A DNA stretch of 64,000 bases from Tropicibacter sp. Alg240-R139. GTDB lineage: Bacteria; Pseudomonadota; Alphaproteobacteria; Rhodobacterales; Rhodobacteraceae. How positions within the stretch are numbered: the first letter of the stretch is position 1; each line of letters starts with the position of its first letter. Under the pieces are notes generated by a model. That model ran no database searches and was not told the DNA's origin. It saw only the letters and a program-made list of their open reading frames with translations. The translations under genes and the position numbers were made by a program. The DNA lies in the NCBI RefSeq assembly GCF_900537075.1, contig NZ_UNRA01000001.1, positions 62,001 through 126,000 on the forward strand, in the 5' to 3' direction. Positions 7,642-16,607 of the stretch are shown here, in pieces.

Positions 7642-9135
7642 ATGAACGAGATAAGCAACATCGAGCAGGTACCGGCGCAGGTCCAGAATGCCGATACGAT
7701 GCCACATTCGGTCGAAGCAGAACAGCAACTGCTGGGCGCGATTCTGACCAACAACGACGTCTACGACCGGGTGGCATCGGTCATCGGACCACAGCATTTC
7801 TACGACCCCGTGCACGCGCGCATCTACGAGATCGCGTCAGCACGGATCGCCAAAAATGCACTGGCCTCGCCGGTCACGCTCAAGGCATTTATGGAAGACG
7901 ATGAGGGGCTCAAGGAACTGGGCGGCCCCGCTTATCTGGTCAATCTGGCTGCGGCATCTATCAGCGCCTTTGCGGTGCGTGACTATGCGCAGATGATCTA
8001 TGATCTGGCGATCCGGCGCGAGCTGATCGGGCTGGGTCGCGACATCTCGGACAAGGCCGCCAAGGTCAACGTTGACTCGGAACCGCGTGAACAGATCGTC
8101 GAGGCGGAACAGAAGCTCTACAAGCTCTCGGAACAGGGCCAGACCGAAAGCGGCTTTGTCTCCTTCCTCAAGGCCGTGACCGAGGCGGTGAACACCGCCA
8201 ACGCCGCTTATCAGCGCGATGGTGGTCTGGCCGGTGTCTCGACCGGGCTGATCGACCTGGACAAAAAGCTGGGTGGCCTGCACCCGTCTGACCTGTTGAT
8301 CCTTGCTGGGCGTCCGTCGATGGGGAAAACGTCGCTCGCGACCAACATCGCCTTTAACGTGGCCAAGGCTTATAAACGCGGCATTCGCCCCGATGGCACC
8401 GAGGGCACTGTTCAGGGCGGCGTCGTGGGGTTCTACTCTCTCGAAATGAGCTCGGAACAGCTCGCCGCGCGTATCCTGTCCGAAGCCTCCGAAGTTCCAT
8501 CCGAACAGATCAGACGCGGCGACATGACCGAAGGCGAATTCCGCCGCTTTGTGGATGCCGCCAAGTCGCTTGAGGCCTGTCCGCTGTTCATCGACGATAC
8601 ACCGGCCCTGCCGATCAGTCAGCTGGCCGCCCGCGCCCGCCGCCTGAAGCGAACGCACGGGCTGGATCTGTTGATCATCGACTACTTGCAGCTCTGTCGC
8701 GGTACGGCGGAAAACCGGGTTCAGGAAATTGGCGAGATCTCGATGGGCATGAAAGCCATCGCCAAAGAACTCAACGTCCCCGTCATCGCTTTGTCTCAGC
8801 TCAGCCGTGGCGTTGAAAGTCGCGACGACAAACGCCCGCAGCTGTCGGACCTTCGGGAATCAGGTTCGATCGAGCAGGACGCCGACGTGGTGATGTTCGT
8901 GTTCCGCGAAGAATATTATGTCGAACGGGAAAAACCGTCGGACGACAGGCTGGATGAAATGGCCGCCTGGCAGGAACGCATGGAACGTCTGCATGCCCGG
9001 GCCGAGGTGATTATCGGCAAGCAGCGGCACGGCCCCATCGGCTCGGTCGATCTGTCGTTCGAGGGTCAATTCACTCGCTTTGGCAACCTCGCCAAACCCT
9101 GGCAACAGGACGGCGGCGACGACGGCGGTTATTGA
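7642..9135 (+). CDS. dnaB: Replicative DNA helicase DnaB
   Basis: DnaB is the hexameric helicase that unwinds DNA ahead of the replication fork and binds DnaG primase. The protein is 497 residues from ATG 7642 (MNEISNIEQ); an in-frame ATG at 7615 would add nine residues and cannot be excluded because neither start has a good ribosome-binding site. MPHSVEAEQQLLGAIL opens the N-terminal primase-interaction domain. ILAGRPSMGKTSLATN is Walker A, FYSLEMSSEQLAARIL is helicase motif H1a, and LLIIDYLQL is Walker B. No intein is present. The stop overlaps the first bases of the deiminase pseudogene. Confidence 0.97.
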   Translation: MNEISNIEQVPAQVQNADTMPHSVEAEQQLLGAILTNNDVYDRVASVIGPQHFYDPVHARIYEIASARIAKNALASPVTLKAFMEDDEGLKELGGPAYLVNLAAASISAFAVRDYAQMIYDLAIRRELIGLGRDISDKAAKVNVDSEPREQIVEAEQKLYKLSEQGQTESGFVSFLKAVTEAVNTANAAYQRDGGLAGVSTGLIDLDKKLGGLHPSDLLILAGRPSMGKTSLATNIAFNVAKAYKRGIRPDGTEGTVQGGVVGFYSLEMSSEQLAARILSEASEVPSEQIRRGDMTEGEFRRFVDAAKSLEACPLFIDDTPALPISQLAARARRLKRTHGLDLLIIDYLQLCRGTAENRVQEIGEISMGMKAIAKELNVPVIALSQLSRGVESRDDKRPQLSDLRESGSIEQDADVVMFVFREEYYVEREKPSDDRLDEMAAWQERMERLHARAEVIIGKQRHGPIGSVDLSFEGQFTRFGNLAKPWQQDGGDDGGY

Positions 9136-10003
9136 GCCCCCTCCCGATCACACGACGCCACGCCCTGACCCAGATCGTCGGGGCGTCTTTGTATGTCGGA
9201 GGGGCCGGGATGACGCAAGCAAGTGACGATTGCCGGGTTCCCGCACAAGAGGCGCGCCGTCAGCGCACCTTTATGCAATCGCCGGTCTTTTCCAAGAACA
9301 GCGTCGGGCAGCTGTCTGTGCGTGGCGTGAATTTCAACGGCTGGGGGCGGCGCTATCATCTGCGCGACGACGAACAGATCGCCCGCCCTGTGGTAGATCG
9401 CATGGGATTACCTTTTTTACAGTAACTTGCGCGGCGAAGCTGACGGGGTTTAGGTCCGTGGTCATGGCCTACTGATGGCCAATGAAAGCAGTTGGGTGAA
9501 CTCAATTCGCAATCCCGGCCCGAACCGTAACCAGATTGAACAGCGCCCGCTCGCCGCCTATGGCGCAACGCGCATGATCTGGGGCAAAGGGGTCAAGGGT
9601 CAGGACGTGACCGACGATCACATCGATGGCTTCGCTCGCTTCACCGGACCCAAGACCGGGCTGATGATACTTGACCCCGAGCCTGAGGCAAACGACCCCT
9701 TTTCCCGATCCGCCTATGCCTTGCGCGACCGGCTGATCAATGTGGGTCTGGGTGTCGACACAATCTCAACCGGCTATGATGGCCGCGTGCGCGACCTTGA
9801 CGCACTTAGCAGTTATGCCAATTACTATGCCTGCAACGGGGCCGTGATCGCCTCGCACCCCGGGAACCGCTGCGCTAACGCCACGGCCCGCGCGTGCGCT
9901 TGCCCGCTATTACCCCGGCCGCGAGGTGATCATGCTCGACACGGAGGTCTTGGGGGAACTTGGTGGCGGCATTCATTGCGCCACCCAGCAGATGCCTGCT
10001 TGA
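9132..10003 (+). pseudogene. Agmatine deiminase (peptidylarginine deiminase family), frameshifted remnant
   Basis: Homology to agmatine deiminase, which converts agmatine to N-carbamoylputrescine, is spread over all three forward frames. 9132-9425 encodes a twin-arginine signal (ITRRHALTQIVGAS) joined to a mid-protein piece (FNGWGRRYHLRDDEQIARPV); about 100 residues of the normal N-terminal domain are missing between them. The next piece reads in another frame from about 9427, with an in-frame TAG at 9451-9453, through SIRNPGPNRNQIE and DVTDDHIDGFARF. The last piece shifts again near 9880 and reads LARYYPGREVIML and GGGIHCATQQMPA to TGA 10001-10003. The catalytic Cys and His motifs remain recognisable, so the decay looks fairly recent. 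At least two frameshifts, one stop and one deletion rule out a working enzyme. Confidence 0.85.
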
Positions 10004-10165
10004 CTTGAACCCGCCCTTTCCGCCAGATGCCACCATGACCCGCAAGTTCGCATATCTCGTGGTACTCGAACGCCACTTCGGCCATCGCCGTAAACGTTTC
10101 GCCGGATAGATCGGGGGCGCTTTGCCCCTGCTTTTCTTATCCGACAAAACATAAAAGGGTTCATC

Positions 10166-11104
10166 ATGACTGAATTCACCGAAATCCCCGTCATTCGACT
10201 GGGGGACCGACCCAATGCCGACATCGCAGCCGAGTTTCGCGCCGCCTACGGCACCACCGGCTTTGGCTACATCAAAGACCACGGTATTGATCCGCAGCTG
10301 ATCGAGAATCTCTTCGACGCCTCTGCGCGGTTCCACGCCCTGCCGCTGGAACACAAGATGACCGTGGCCGTCGACAAGACACACCGCGGCTACATTCCGA
10401 TCAACAGTTCAACCGACGTCAATTCAACGCTGGCAGATGTCTCCAAACCGAACCAATCCGCCAGCTTCATGATGATGCGCGAAGATGCCCAGGCCGATCC
10501 GGACATCTATCTCAGCGGCCCCAACCGCTGGCCCGAGGTGCAAGGCTTTCGCGAAGCCCTCACATCCTATGATGCGGCCATGCGCCAATTGGGCCGTCGC
10601 CTGATGAATATCGCCTTGCAAGCCGCTGAAATCAAAAATTCTTCGATTCTATCAGCCTTCGACACACCGACCACCTGGCTGCGCCTGTTGCACTACCCGC
10701 CACAGTCCGAACGCAGCCCCGAAGATCTTTATGGTTCCGCCCCACACACCGATTTTGGCTGCCTTACGCTACTGGTGCAGGACGATGTTGGCGGTTTGCA
10801 GGTCAAAACACCCGCGGGCAACTGGGTCGATGTGCCCAGGCGCGAAGGCACCTTTGTAGTCAATGTCGGCGACATGCTGCACCGCATGTCCAACGGTAAA
10901 CTTCTGTCCACCCCGCACCGTGTGATCAACCGGTCGGGGCGCGAACGTTACAGTTGCCCCTTCTTCTACGATCCCCATGTGAACACGGTCATTGAACCAC
11001 TTCCGGGAACCGGCGAGCCGAAATTTCCGCCGCTCAAATTCGCCGATTTCCTGCGCTCCGAGCTTGAAGCGGCCTATGATGCGCATAAACCCGCCGCCAA
11101 TTAG
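10166..11104 (+). CDS. Isopenicillin N synthase family 2-oxoglutarate/Fe(II) dioxygenase
   Basis: A 312-residue non-haem iron oxygenase. The N-terminal DIOX_N-type segment (IPVIRLGD, GTTGFGYIKDHGI) precedes the 2OG-Fe(II) core with the iron ligands H194 and D196 (PHTDFGCLTLL) and H251 (TPHRVINRSG), and the RxS motif that binds the 2-oxoglutarate carboxylate (RERYSCPFF). Related bacterial proteins oxidise small metabolites and the specific substrate cannot be read from sequence. It is preceded by the deiminase remnant and followed 46 bases later by alr, so it may be cotranscribed with alr. Confidence 0.88.
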   Translation: MTEFTEIPVIRLGDRPNADIAAEFRAAYGTTGFGYIKDHGIDPQLIENLFDASARFHALPLEHKMTVAVDKTHRGYIPINSSTDVNSTLADVSKPNQSASFMMMREDAQADPDIYLSGPNRWPEVQGFREALTSYDAAMRQLGRRLMNIALQAAEIKNSSILSAFDTPTTWLRLLHYPPQSERSPEDLYGSAPHTDFGCLTLLVQDDVGGLQVKTPAGNWVDVPRREGTFVVNVGDMLHRMSNGKLLSTPHRVINRSGRERYSCPFFYDPHVNTVIEPLPGTGEPKFPPLKFADFLRSELEAAYDAHKPAAN

Positions 11105-11123
11105 GGTATTTCCCCCTTGACCT

Positions 11124-11152
11124 ATGGCCCGCCCATGTCATGAACGGGCCAT
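11124..11152 (+). promoter_or_regulatory. Inverted repeat covering the alr start codon
   Basis: ATGGCCCG (11124-11131) is the exact complement of CGGGCCAT (11145-11152), with a 13-base loop. The right arm contains the first two bases of the alr start codon at 11151 and there is no clear Shine-Dalgarno sequence, so in mRNA this hairpin would occlude initiation. Confidence 0.4.
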
Positions 11153-12287
11153 GAGTACTGCAAGACTGACGATCGATCTGGGCGCGCTCGCCGACAACTG
11201 GCGGGCGCTTGATTCAAAAACTTCTGTCGAGACCGCCGCGGTGGTCAAGGCGGACGGCTATGGGCTGGACGCAGGCCGCGTCTCTCGCGCCTTGGCTGAC
11301 GCCGGCGCGCGCCACTTCTTTGTTGCCATCGCAGAAGAAGGCATCGCGGTGCGCCGTGCAGTGGGTCCTGGCCCTCGCGTCTCGGTGTTTTCCGGTCACA
11401 TGGCCGGTGACCGTGACGTGCTGCGCGACAATAACCTGACTCCGATGCTGAACTCGGTCGATCAGATGCTGCGCCACGTCGAAGAACTGCCAGGCCACGC
11501 TTTTGGCATCCAGCTCGACACAGGTATGAACCGTCTGGGGATGGAACCAGACGAATGGGCCGCCCTGCGTGAGATCGCGCTACAGCAAAATCCGGTTCTG
11601 GTCATGTCTCACTTGGCTTGCGCTGATGAGCCGGGGCATGAAATGAATCGCCAACAGCTACGCGTTTTCAAGGATTTGACGGACGATCTTGAAGCGCCGA
11701 AATCCCTTGCTGCCACTGGTGGCTTGCTGATGGGGCCCGACTACCATTTCGATTTGTGCCGCCCCGGTGTGGGCCTTTATGGTGGCGAACCCTATGACGA
11801 GGCGAAGGCCGTCGTAACCCTGGATATCCCTGTCATTCAGACCCGCGACGTCGCGACAGGCGAAACCGTGGGGTATTCCAACCGCTGGACAGCCAAGCGC
11901 CCTTCGCGGGTCGCAACCATCGCTGCAGGCTACGCAGACGGGCTGATCCGCGCCATTGGCAATGGCATCGACGTCTATATCGGTGACGCCGCCTGCCCCG
12001 TTGTCGGCCGCGTGTCGATGGATCTGATCACGGTGGACATCACCGACATCGACGGCATGCCTGATAGCGTGCAACTCTTGAACCGCCGCCAAACCGTTGA
12101 TGATCTGGCCGAGGCAGCCGAGACAATCGGCTATGAAATCCTGACGTCCATGGGACACCGGTACCAGCGAGTATATTCCGGCGCTGAAAAGCTGGCGGCT
12201 CAAGCGTCCTCGAACGCGCTGGAAAGCATCCAGCAGAAGCTGCTACGCAAGCGCCCCGAGCTGCTGCGCGAGGGGCGTTCTGGATGA
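11151..12287 (+). CDS. alr: Alanine racemase
   Basis: A PLP enzyme that interconverts L- and D-alanine to supply D-Ala for peptidoglycan, in the cytoplasm. The protein is 378 residues from ATG 11151; an ATG at 11124 would add nine non-conserved residues. K33 in [14 protein letters not shown] is the PLP lysine, [17 protein letters not shown] is the conserved mid-barrel segment, and GYSNRW and [12 protein letters not shown] contain the catalytic tyrosine region and the C-terminal beta-domain motif. The stop overlaps the mlaE start by four bases (ATGA), so alr is translationally coupled to the lipid-transport genes. Confidence 0.96.
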   Translation: MSTARLTIDLGALADNWRALDSKTSVETAAVVKADGYGLDAGRVSRALADAGARHFFVAIAEEGIAVRRAVGPGPRVSVFSGHMAGDRDVLRDNNLTPMLNSVDQMLRHVEELPGHAFGIQLDTGMNRLGMEPDEWAALREIALQQNPVLVMSHLACADEPGHEMNRQQLRVFKDLTDDLEAPKSLAATGGLLMGPDYHFDLCRPGVGLYGGEPYDEAKAVVTLDIPVIQTRDVATGETVGYSNRWTAKRPSRVATIAAGYADGLIRAIGNGIDVYIGDAACPVVGRVSMDLITVDITDIDGMPDSVQLLNRRQTVDDLAEAAETIGYEILTSMGHRYQRVYSGAEKLAAQASSNALESIQQKLLRKRPELLREGRSG

Positions 12288-13066
12288 ACCCCGTTTTGTT
12301 GCTGGGACAACTCGGTCGCGCCGTCCTGACCGTCATGGCGGCTTTTGGTCGGGTGGCGATCTTTGCGCTTGATGCATTGTCGCACATGCTGCGCCCGCCG
12401 TTCTACCCGCGTGAATTTGGCGTGGCGCTGCTGAACATCGGCTGGCTGTCGCTGCCTGTAGTCGGACTGACCGCAATCTTCACCGGTGGCGCGCTTGCAC
12501 TGCAAATCTACGCCGGCGGCGCTCGTTTTAATGCTGAGGCCGTCGTGCCACAGATCGTCGCCATCGGAATGGTGCGCGAACTTGGCCCTGTTCTTGTTGG
12601 TCTGATGATCGCAGCACGCGTCACATCCTCTATCGCGGCCGAGATCGCGACGATGAAAGTGACCGAGCAGATCGACGCGCTGGTCACGCTGTCGACCCAC
12701 CCGATGAAATACCTTGTCGCGCCCCGCGTGCTGGCCGCACTGCTGACGGTGCCTGCTCTGGTAGCCATTGGTGACATCATCGGTATCGCAGGCGGCTACA
12801 CTGTTGCTGTGCAGAACCTGGGCTTCAACTCTGCCGCCTATCTGCGTAATACCGTTGATTTTCTCGAAATGCGCGACATTGTCTCGTCCCTTGTCAAAGG
12901 CGCCGCCTTCGGCACCATCGCCGCCATCATGGGCTGCTACTACGGCATGAACTCGGGCCGTGGGGCCCAAGGTGTGGGCCGCGCCACCAAAGGCTCGGTC
13001 GAGGCCGCCGCCGTGCTCATCCTGGCCGCCAACTTCGTCCTGACCGGAGTATTCTTTTCGCTATGA
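12284..13066 (+). CDS. mlaE: MlaE-family ABC transporter permease
   Basis: The inner-membrane permease of the Mla/MCE class, which moves phospholipids between the inner and outer membranes. At 260 residues it has the usual family length, with five to six hydrophobic segments. The conserved core reads [20 protein letters not shown] then [20 protein letters not shown], with IDAL, the cytoplasmic coupling region that contacts the ATPase. It overlaps alr by four bases and the next gene by four bases. No MCE-domain substrate protein (MlaD) or MlaC is encoded nearby, so these partners must be elsewhere in the genome. Confidence 0.93.
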   Translation: MNPVLLLGQLGRAVLTVMAAFGRVAIFALDALSHMLRPPFYPREFGVALLNIGWLSLPVVGLTAIFTGGALALQIYAGGARFNAEAVVPQIVAIGMVRELGPVLVGLMIAARVTSSIAAEIATMKVTEQIDALVTLSTHPMKYLVAPRVLAALLTVPALVAIGDIIGIAGGYTVAVQNLGFNSAAYLRNTVDFLEMRDIVSSLVKGAAFGTIAAIMGCYYGMNSGRGAQGVGRATKGSVEAAAVLILAANFVLTGVFFSL

Positions 13067-13503
13067 CCCGCCTGATCCTGTCCGCCGCAACCGCCCTTGC
13101 CCTGTCGCTGCCCCTCACGGCCAGCGCCCAAAGCCAGCTTCTGGGGGAATTCAACACCCAGCGGCTGGAACAGACCATGGGCTTTGACGCCGAGCTGAGC
13201 CAGATCGCCTTTGGTTTTCTGCAAGGCAAAACCCGCGACGAAGCCTACGCTTTTCTGGTCGGCGAACGCTTCCGCTGCCTCGAAGAAATCTGCGAGCGTG
13301 TGATCGTGGACAAGGAAACCGCAACAGAGGCAGGCAAAACCTTTGGCATGCGCCGCACCACCCGCGCCACCTTTGCCATCACTCTGCTCGCCGACACGAT
13401 CCGTTCGCCGCAAGACCTCCAGGCCAATTTCCGCTATGAAACCGGCGAAGTCCCTTGGCACCGCCGCCCCAAAGACAGTGACTTTACGGTGCTCCATGAT
13501 TAA
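13063..13503 (+). CDS. Uncharacterised periplasmic protein between mlaE and mlaF
   Basis: A 146-residue protein with a clear Sec signal peptide ([23 protein letters not shown], cleavage expected after ASA near residue 22). The mature part is alpha-helical in character and has two cysteines close together (FRCLEEICERV), which could form a disulfide. I recognise no family. The start overlaps mlaE by four bases (ATGA) and the end overlaps the mlaF start by eight bases, so it is made in step with both transporter parts. This suggests an accessory role in lipid transport, for example as a periplasmic partner, but that is inference from position. Confidence 0.8.
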   Translation: MTRLILSAATALALSLPLTASAQSQLLGEFNTQRLEQTMGFDAELSQIAFGFLQGKTRDEAYAFLVGERFRCLEEICERVIVDKETATEAGKTFGMRRTTRATFAITLLADTIRSPQDLQANFRYETGEVPWHRRPKDSDFTVLHD

Positions 13504-14242
13504 GCTCGACAACGTCAAAAAGTCGTTTGGCGACAATCATGTGCTGCGCGGGATGGATCTTGAGATCCCCAAAGGGTCCTCCATGGTCATCATCGGCGGT
13601 TCGGGCACCGGTAAGTCCGTTGCACTGAAATGCGTGCTGGGTTTGATTACACCGGACAGCGGCACCATCACGGTCGACGGTCAAGACGCCCGTAAAGGCG
13701 ACCGTGACGCGTTCCTGGCCAAGTTCGGGATGCTGTTTCAGGGTGGCGCACTGTTTGATTCGCTCACCGTCTGGCAAAACGTGGCCTTTCGCCTGCTGCG
13801 CGGCTCGCTCAAACGCCCGACGGAGGAGGCGCGCGAAATCGCCATCGAAAAACTGCGCCGCGTCGGCCTCAAGGCAGACGTCGCCGACCGCCTGCCCGCC
13901 GAATTGTCAGGTGGCATGCAAAAACGAGTCGGCCTGGCCCGCGCCATCGCCGCCGAACCCGAAATCATCTTTTTCGACGAGCCCACCACCGGCCTCGACC
14001 CGATCATGTCCGGCGTCATCAACGACCTGATCCGCGAAATCGTGGTGGAAATGGGCGCCACGGCGATGACCATCACCCACGACATGTCCTCCGTCCGCGC
14101 CATCGCCGACAACGTCGCGATGCTCCACAACGGCGTCATCCAATGGACCGGACCTGTTGCGGACATGGACGCCAGCGGCGATCCGCATCTGGATCAGTTC
14201 ATCCATGGCAGGGCTGAAGGGCCGATCGAGGCGGTGCGATAA
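13496..14242 (+). CDS. mlaF: MlaF-family ABC transporter ATP-binding protein
   Basis: The cytoplasmic ATPase that powers the MlaE permease. It is 248 residues from ATG 13496, which lies inside the end of the preceding gene. IIGGSGTGKSVALKCVLGLI is Walker A, MLFQGGALFDSLTVWQNVAF is the Q-loop region typical of MlaF, ELSGGMQKRVGLARAIA is the ABC signature, and IIFFDEPTTGLDPIMSGVI is Walker B with the MlaF-style continuation. THDMSS holds the switch histidine. The gene order permease-unknown-ATPase is unusual because mlaF and mlaE are normally adjacent. Confidence 0.94.
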   Translation: MIKLDNVKKSFGDNHVLRGMDLEIPKGSSMVIIGGSGTGKSVALKCVLGLITPDSGTITVDGQDARKGDRDAFLAKFGMLFQGGALFDSLTVWQNVAFRLLRGSLKRPTEEAREIAIEKLRRVGLKADVADRLPAELSGGMQKRVGLARAIAAEPEIIFFDEPTTGLDPIMSGVINDLIREIVVEMGATAMTITHDMSSVRAIADNVAMLHNGVIQWTGPVADMDASGDPHLDQFIHGRAEGPIEAVR

Positions 14243-14244
14243 CG

Positions 14245-14721
14245 ATGGACGCAACGTGCATTCCTCTGAGTGAAATTCGAGGATTTGACTTAAGACCAAC
14301 CGCGTGGGCGTATATTGCAACAGTTTCTGTCCAGTTGCTGCCATTTGCCATGTTCGCAGCACTTCTGGCGAAACGCGTTGCCCAAATTAGGTCAAAGGCG
14401 AGCACGGTTGGCATCTATGTCTTTTGCCTCATAATCATCTTGCTGCTGGTAAAACTATTTTGGCCTACGTTCTCGGAAACAGGCGATGCATTTTTTGATT
14501 ACTATGGTGTGGTCTTCACCATCGCTCTCATCGTATTGAACCTGTTTTTGTTTGTAATCTGGGTCATTGCAGGTTTCAAAACACATTGGCGACCACGGAC
14601 CTTTGAGGCCATTCCCATACTATTGCTCATATCCTCGATCATATCCGTTTCGATCATGATGTTGGAGATCCATAAGAAATACCAATGGCACAACCTTCCC
14701 ATCTGCGAACAACAAAAGTAG
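14245..14721 (+). CDS. Uncharacterised small membrane protein
   Basis: A 158-residue protein beginning two bases after mlaF. Four strongly hydrophobic segments are visible at about residues 21-41, 57-70, 88-112 and 124-140, with a KHH-free basic loop between segments three and four (FKTHWRPRT). I recognise no family. The base composition is visibly poorer in GC than its neighbours, which may mark late acquisition. The tight spacing argues that it is part of the alr-mla transcript, but nothing in the sequence points to a function. Confidence 0.6.
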   Translation: MDATCIPLSEIRGFDLRPTAWAYIATVSVQLLPFAMFAALLAKRVAQIRSKASTVGIYVFCLIIILLLVKLFWPTFSETGDAFFDYYGVVFTIALIVLNLFLFVIWVIAGFKTHWRPRTFEAIPILLLISSIISVSIMMLEIHKKYQWHNLPICEQQK

Positions 14722-14815
14722 CGTCGGCAGGTAAATGCGCCAAAAGGCCCGGTTACGAATGATCTTTGGGAAAATGCTTCCAAATGCACTGAACGCCAAC
14801 TGATCTTGTAGTGTT

Positions 14816-14837
14816 CGGGACAAGCCCTTAAGTCCCG
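14816..14837 (+). promoter_or_regulatory. Inverted repeat just before the PqiA-like gene
   Basis: CGGGAC (14816-14821) and GTCCCG (14832-14837) flank a 10-base centre and end three bases before ATG 14841. The hairpin would cover the ribosome-binding region, so it could limit translation. It is short and may be coincidental. Confidence 0.25.
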
Positions 14838-14840
14838 CTC

Positions 14841-15293
14841 ATGCTATTACGCCTGGCCACCCTGTCGCTGTTGATCCTCTACCCCATCGCATGGTTCGCG
14901 CCACTCATGCGCGCAGGGTTACTGCCAATCTTTGGCCTGTCCGAAATCAGCGTGCTCACCGGCCTGCAAGCGCTCTGGGCGTCAGACATCTTTCTCGCCC
15001 TGCTGGTGACGTTCTTTGCCATCTTCGCCCCCTACCTCAAAACAATCGGCCTGGCCCTGGTGCAATGGGACCTGCTCGACACCCGCACCTTCCCTGTCCT
15101 GCACGTGCTTGGGAAACTCGCGATGGCCGATATTTTCCTGGCCGCGATCTACATCACCGTTGTCAAGAGCATTGGTGTCGGGACCATCGAACCGGCCTGG
15201 GGTCTTTACATGTTTACCGCCTGCATCCTGACCTCGATGTTGCTGGGACACCTCAGTGAACGGGCCCTTAAGCGCGGTAATGAAACCACGTAA
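14841..15293 (+). CDS. PqiA-like (paraquat-inducible protein A) membrane protein
   Basis: A 150-residue integral membrane protein with four hydrophobic segments. LYPIAWFAPLMRAG, SVLTGLQALW, DIFLALLVTFFAIFAPYLK and KLAMADIFLAAIYITVVK match one PqiA domain; the family's typical 'G..ALi..fS..iP' elements are present in part. E. coli PqiA has two such domains and zinc-ribbon cysteines, while this protein has one domain and no cysteine pairs. PqiA partners with MCE-domain PqiB in envelope lipid transport, so its place 600 bases after mlaF is suggestive. Confidence 0.75.
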   Translation: MLLRLATLSLLILYPIAWFAPLMRAGLLPIFGLSEISVLTGLQALWASDIFLALLVTFFAIFAPYLKTIGLALVQWDLLDTRTFPVLHVLGKLAMADIFLAAIYITVVKSIGVGTIEPAWGLYMFTACILTSMLLGHLSERALKRGNETT

Positions 15294-15444
15294 TTGCTTG
15301 AAAAGCCGTATTTGTGTATCATCATTAAAGTTCGAGCAGCAAAGTGATTGATTGGCCGGGTCCGCTGGGGGGCGCTCCGCATTTTATGTGAGCATGATTC
15401 CGCTGGTTCCGGTGCCGCATTGGTTTCGGTCGGAAAGGTTGCCT

Positions 15445-16227
15445 ATGTCCACCATTCGTAAGTTCGTGTTTCGCGTCCAAGCTCTTTTCATACGTCTCGC
15501 CTTCTTCCTTATATGTATCGCCGCTTTTGCCGGGGTACTGGCCTCGCTGCTGTCGGCCACCGGCGTCTGGCCGTGGCTGTCCTTACAGGCCGGGATCGGT
15601 GGGCAGATGCACCCGCAGGCAGGCATGCTGGCCCAGATCGGTCTGACCTGTTTGGCCGTGATGTTGGCCTTTTACCTGCCCGCCAATGGTCGCATTCTGG
15701 CGCTGGAACGCTCGCATCGCGACTTTCACATCCACATGAATGACGTCGCCCATGCCTACCACGCCGCTCATGCAGCTGACCGTGCGGATACGTTTCAGCT
15801 CGCGTCAGAATTCGACGCGGTCAAGGATCGGCTGGCGTTCTTGCGTGAACACCCCGAACTGGGCGATCTGGAACCCGAGGTGCTGGAACTCGCCGCACAG
15901 ATGAGCCAGGTGAGCCACGAGCTGGCGGATATCTATTCCGACGCCAAGGTCGACCGCGCCCGTACCTTCCTGCGGCAACGCCAAGAAGAGTTGGAGCAGT
16001 TCACCACCCGGATCGATGAGGCCAAGATCATCATGCACGAGCTGCGGCAATGGACCCGTGACGTCGAGATCGAAGAATCAGTCGCCAAATCACAGCTGTC
16101 CCGCCTGCGCGAAGAGCTGTTCGAACTTCTGCCCGAGCTGTCAGCGCAACTCCAAAGCCCCCCCGACGGCACCGACCCGGACGAGGGATCGGTGGTGCCG
16201 CTACAATCGTCACGCTCCAAGGACTAG
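15445..16227 (+). CDS. Membrane-anchored coiled-coil protein
   Basis: A 260-residue protein from ATG 15445 behind GGAAAGG; a longer frame from 15352 lacks a ribosome-binding site. Two membrane segments lie at about residues 12-35 and 57-75, and the rest is a long charged helical region (residues 80-245) rich in Glu, Arg, Leu and Gln with heptad character, which suggests a coiled coil on one face of the membrane. Similar Rhodobacteraceae proteins are sometimes labelled 'DNA repair protein', probably by carry-over from adjacent radA. I see no catalytic motif. Confidence 0.7.
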   Translation: MSTIRKFVFRVQALFIRLAFFLICIAAFAGVLASLLSATGVWPWLSLQAGIGGQMHPQAGMLAQIGLTCLAVMLAFYLPANGRILALERSHRDFHIHMNDVAHAYHAAHAADRADTFQLASEFDAVKDRLAFLREHPELGDLEPEVLELAAQMSQVSHELADIYSDAKVDRARTFLRQRQEELEQFTTRIDEAKIIMHELRQWTRDVEIEESVAKSQLSRLREELFELLPELSAQLQSPPDGTDPDEGSVVPLQSSRSKD

Positions 16228-16364
16228 AGCCAAATGAGTTTGATCTGCTTGACCCTGAACTTTGATGCCGCCGCATCCCGGATCTGAAAGGCCCGCTGCA
16301 CAAATGGCATCGGCTGCACCATGATCAGGCGCCAAGCCTCAACTGCCGTCAATTGCCGCGCCAA
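16224..16364 (-). pseudogene. Possible DUF2867-like C-terminal remnant
   Basis: On the minus strand an open stretch of 46 codons reads LTAVEAWRLIMVQPMPFVQ then RAFQIRDAAASKFRVKQI and stops at 16224-16226. The pattern 'TALEAW..IM..PMP....AF.IRD....FGVK' is what I associate with the C-terminus of DUF2867 proteins. There is no start codon in a sensible place and the upstream part lies in another frame, so this would be a decayed fragment. The remaining intergenic sequence to 16607 shows short palindromes (GCCCCAGCGGGGC; AAGCCCGTCAGGGCTT near 16560-16575) and nothing else I can name. Confidence 0.35.
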
Positions 16365-16607
16365 TCAACTTCGGGTCGGGCGCAGCAAGATCGCTTACCA
16401 TGTCATCCTCACACATGTCCTCCACACCGATCTGTGACATCCACCCGCTGGAACAACTGGCCATATCGCCACAGAGCCCCCTGCGCAGTTTGCCCCCAAG
16501 GCCGCGCCGATGGCCCCAGCGGGGCCTGAGGCGCGGCCTCCGCCCCCGGCAGCGACAAAAGCCCGTCAGGGCTTGAGGAGCTGCCACACCTCAGGCATCA
16601 AGGCGCC

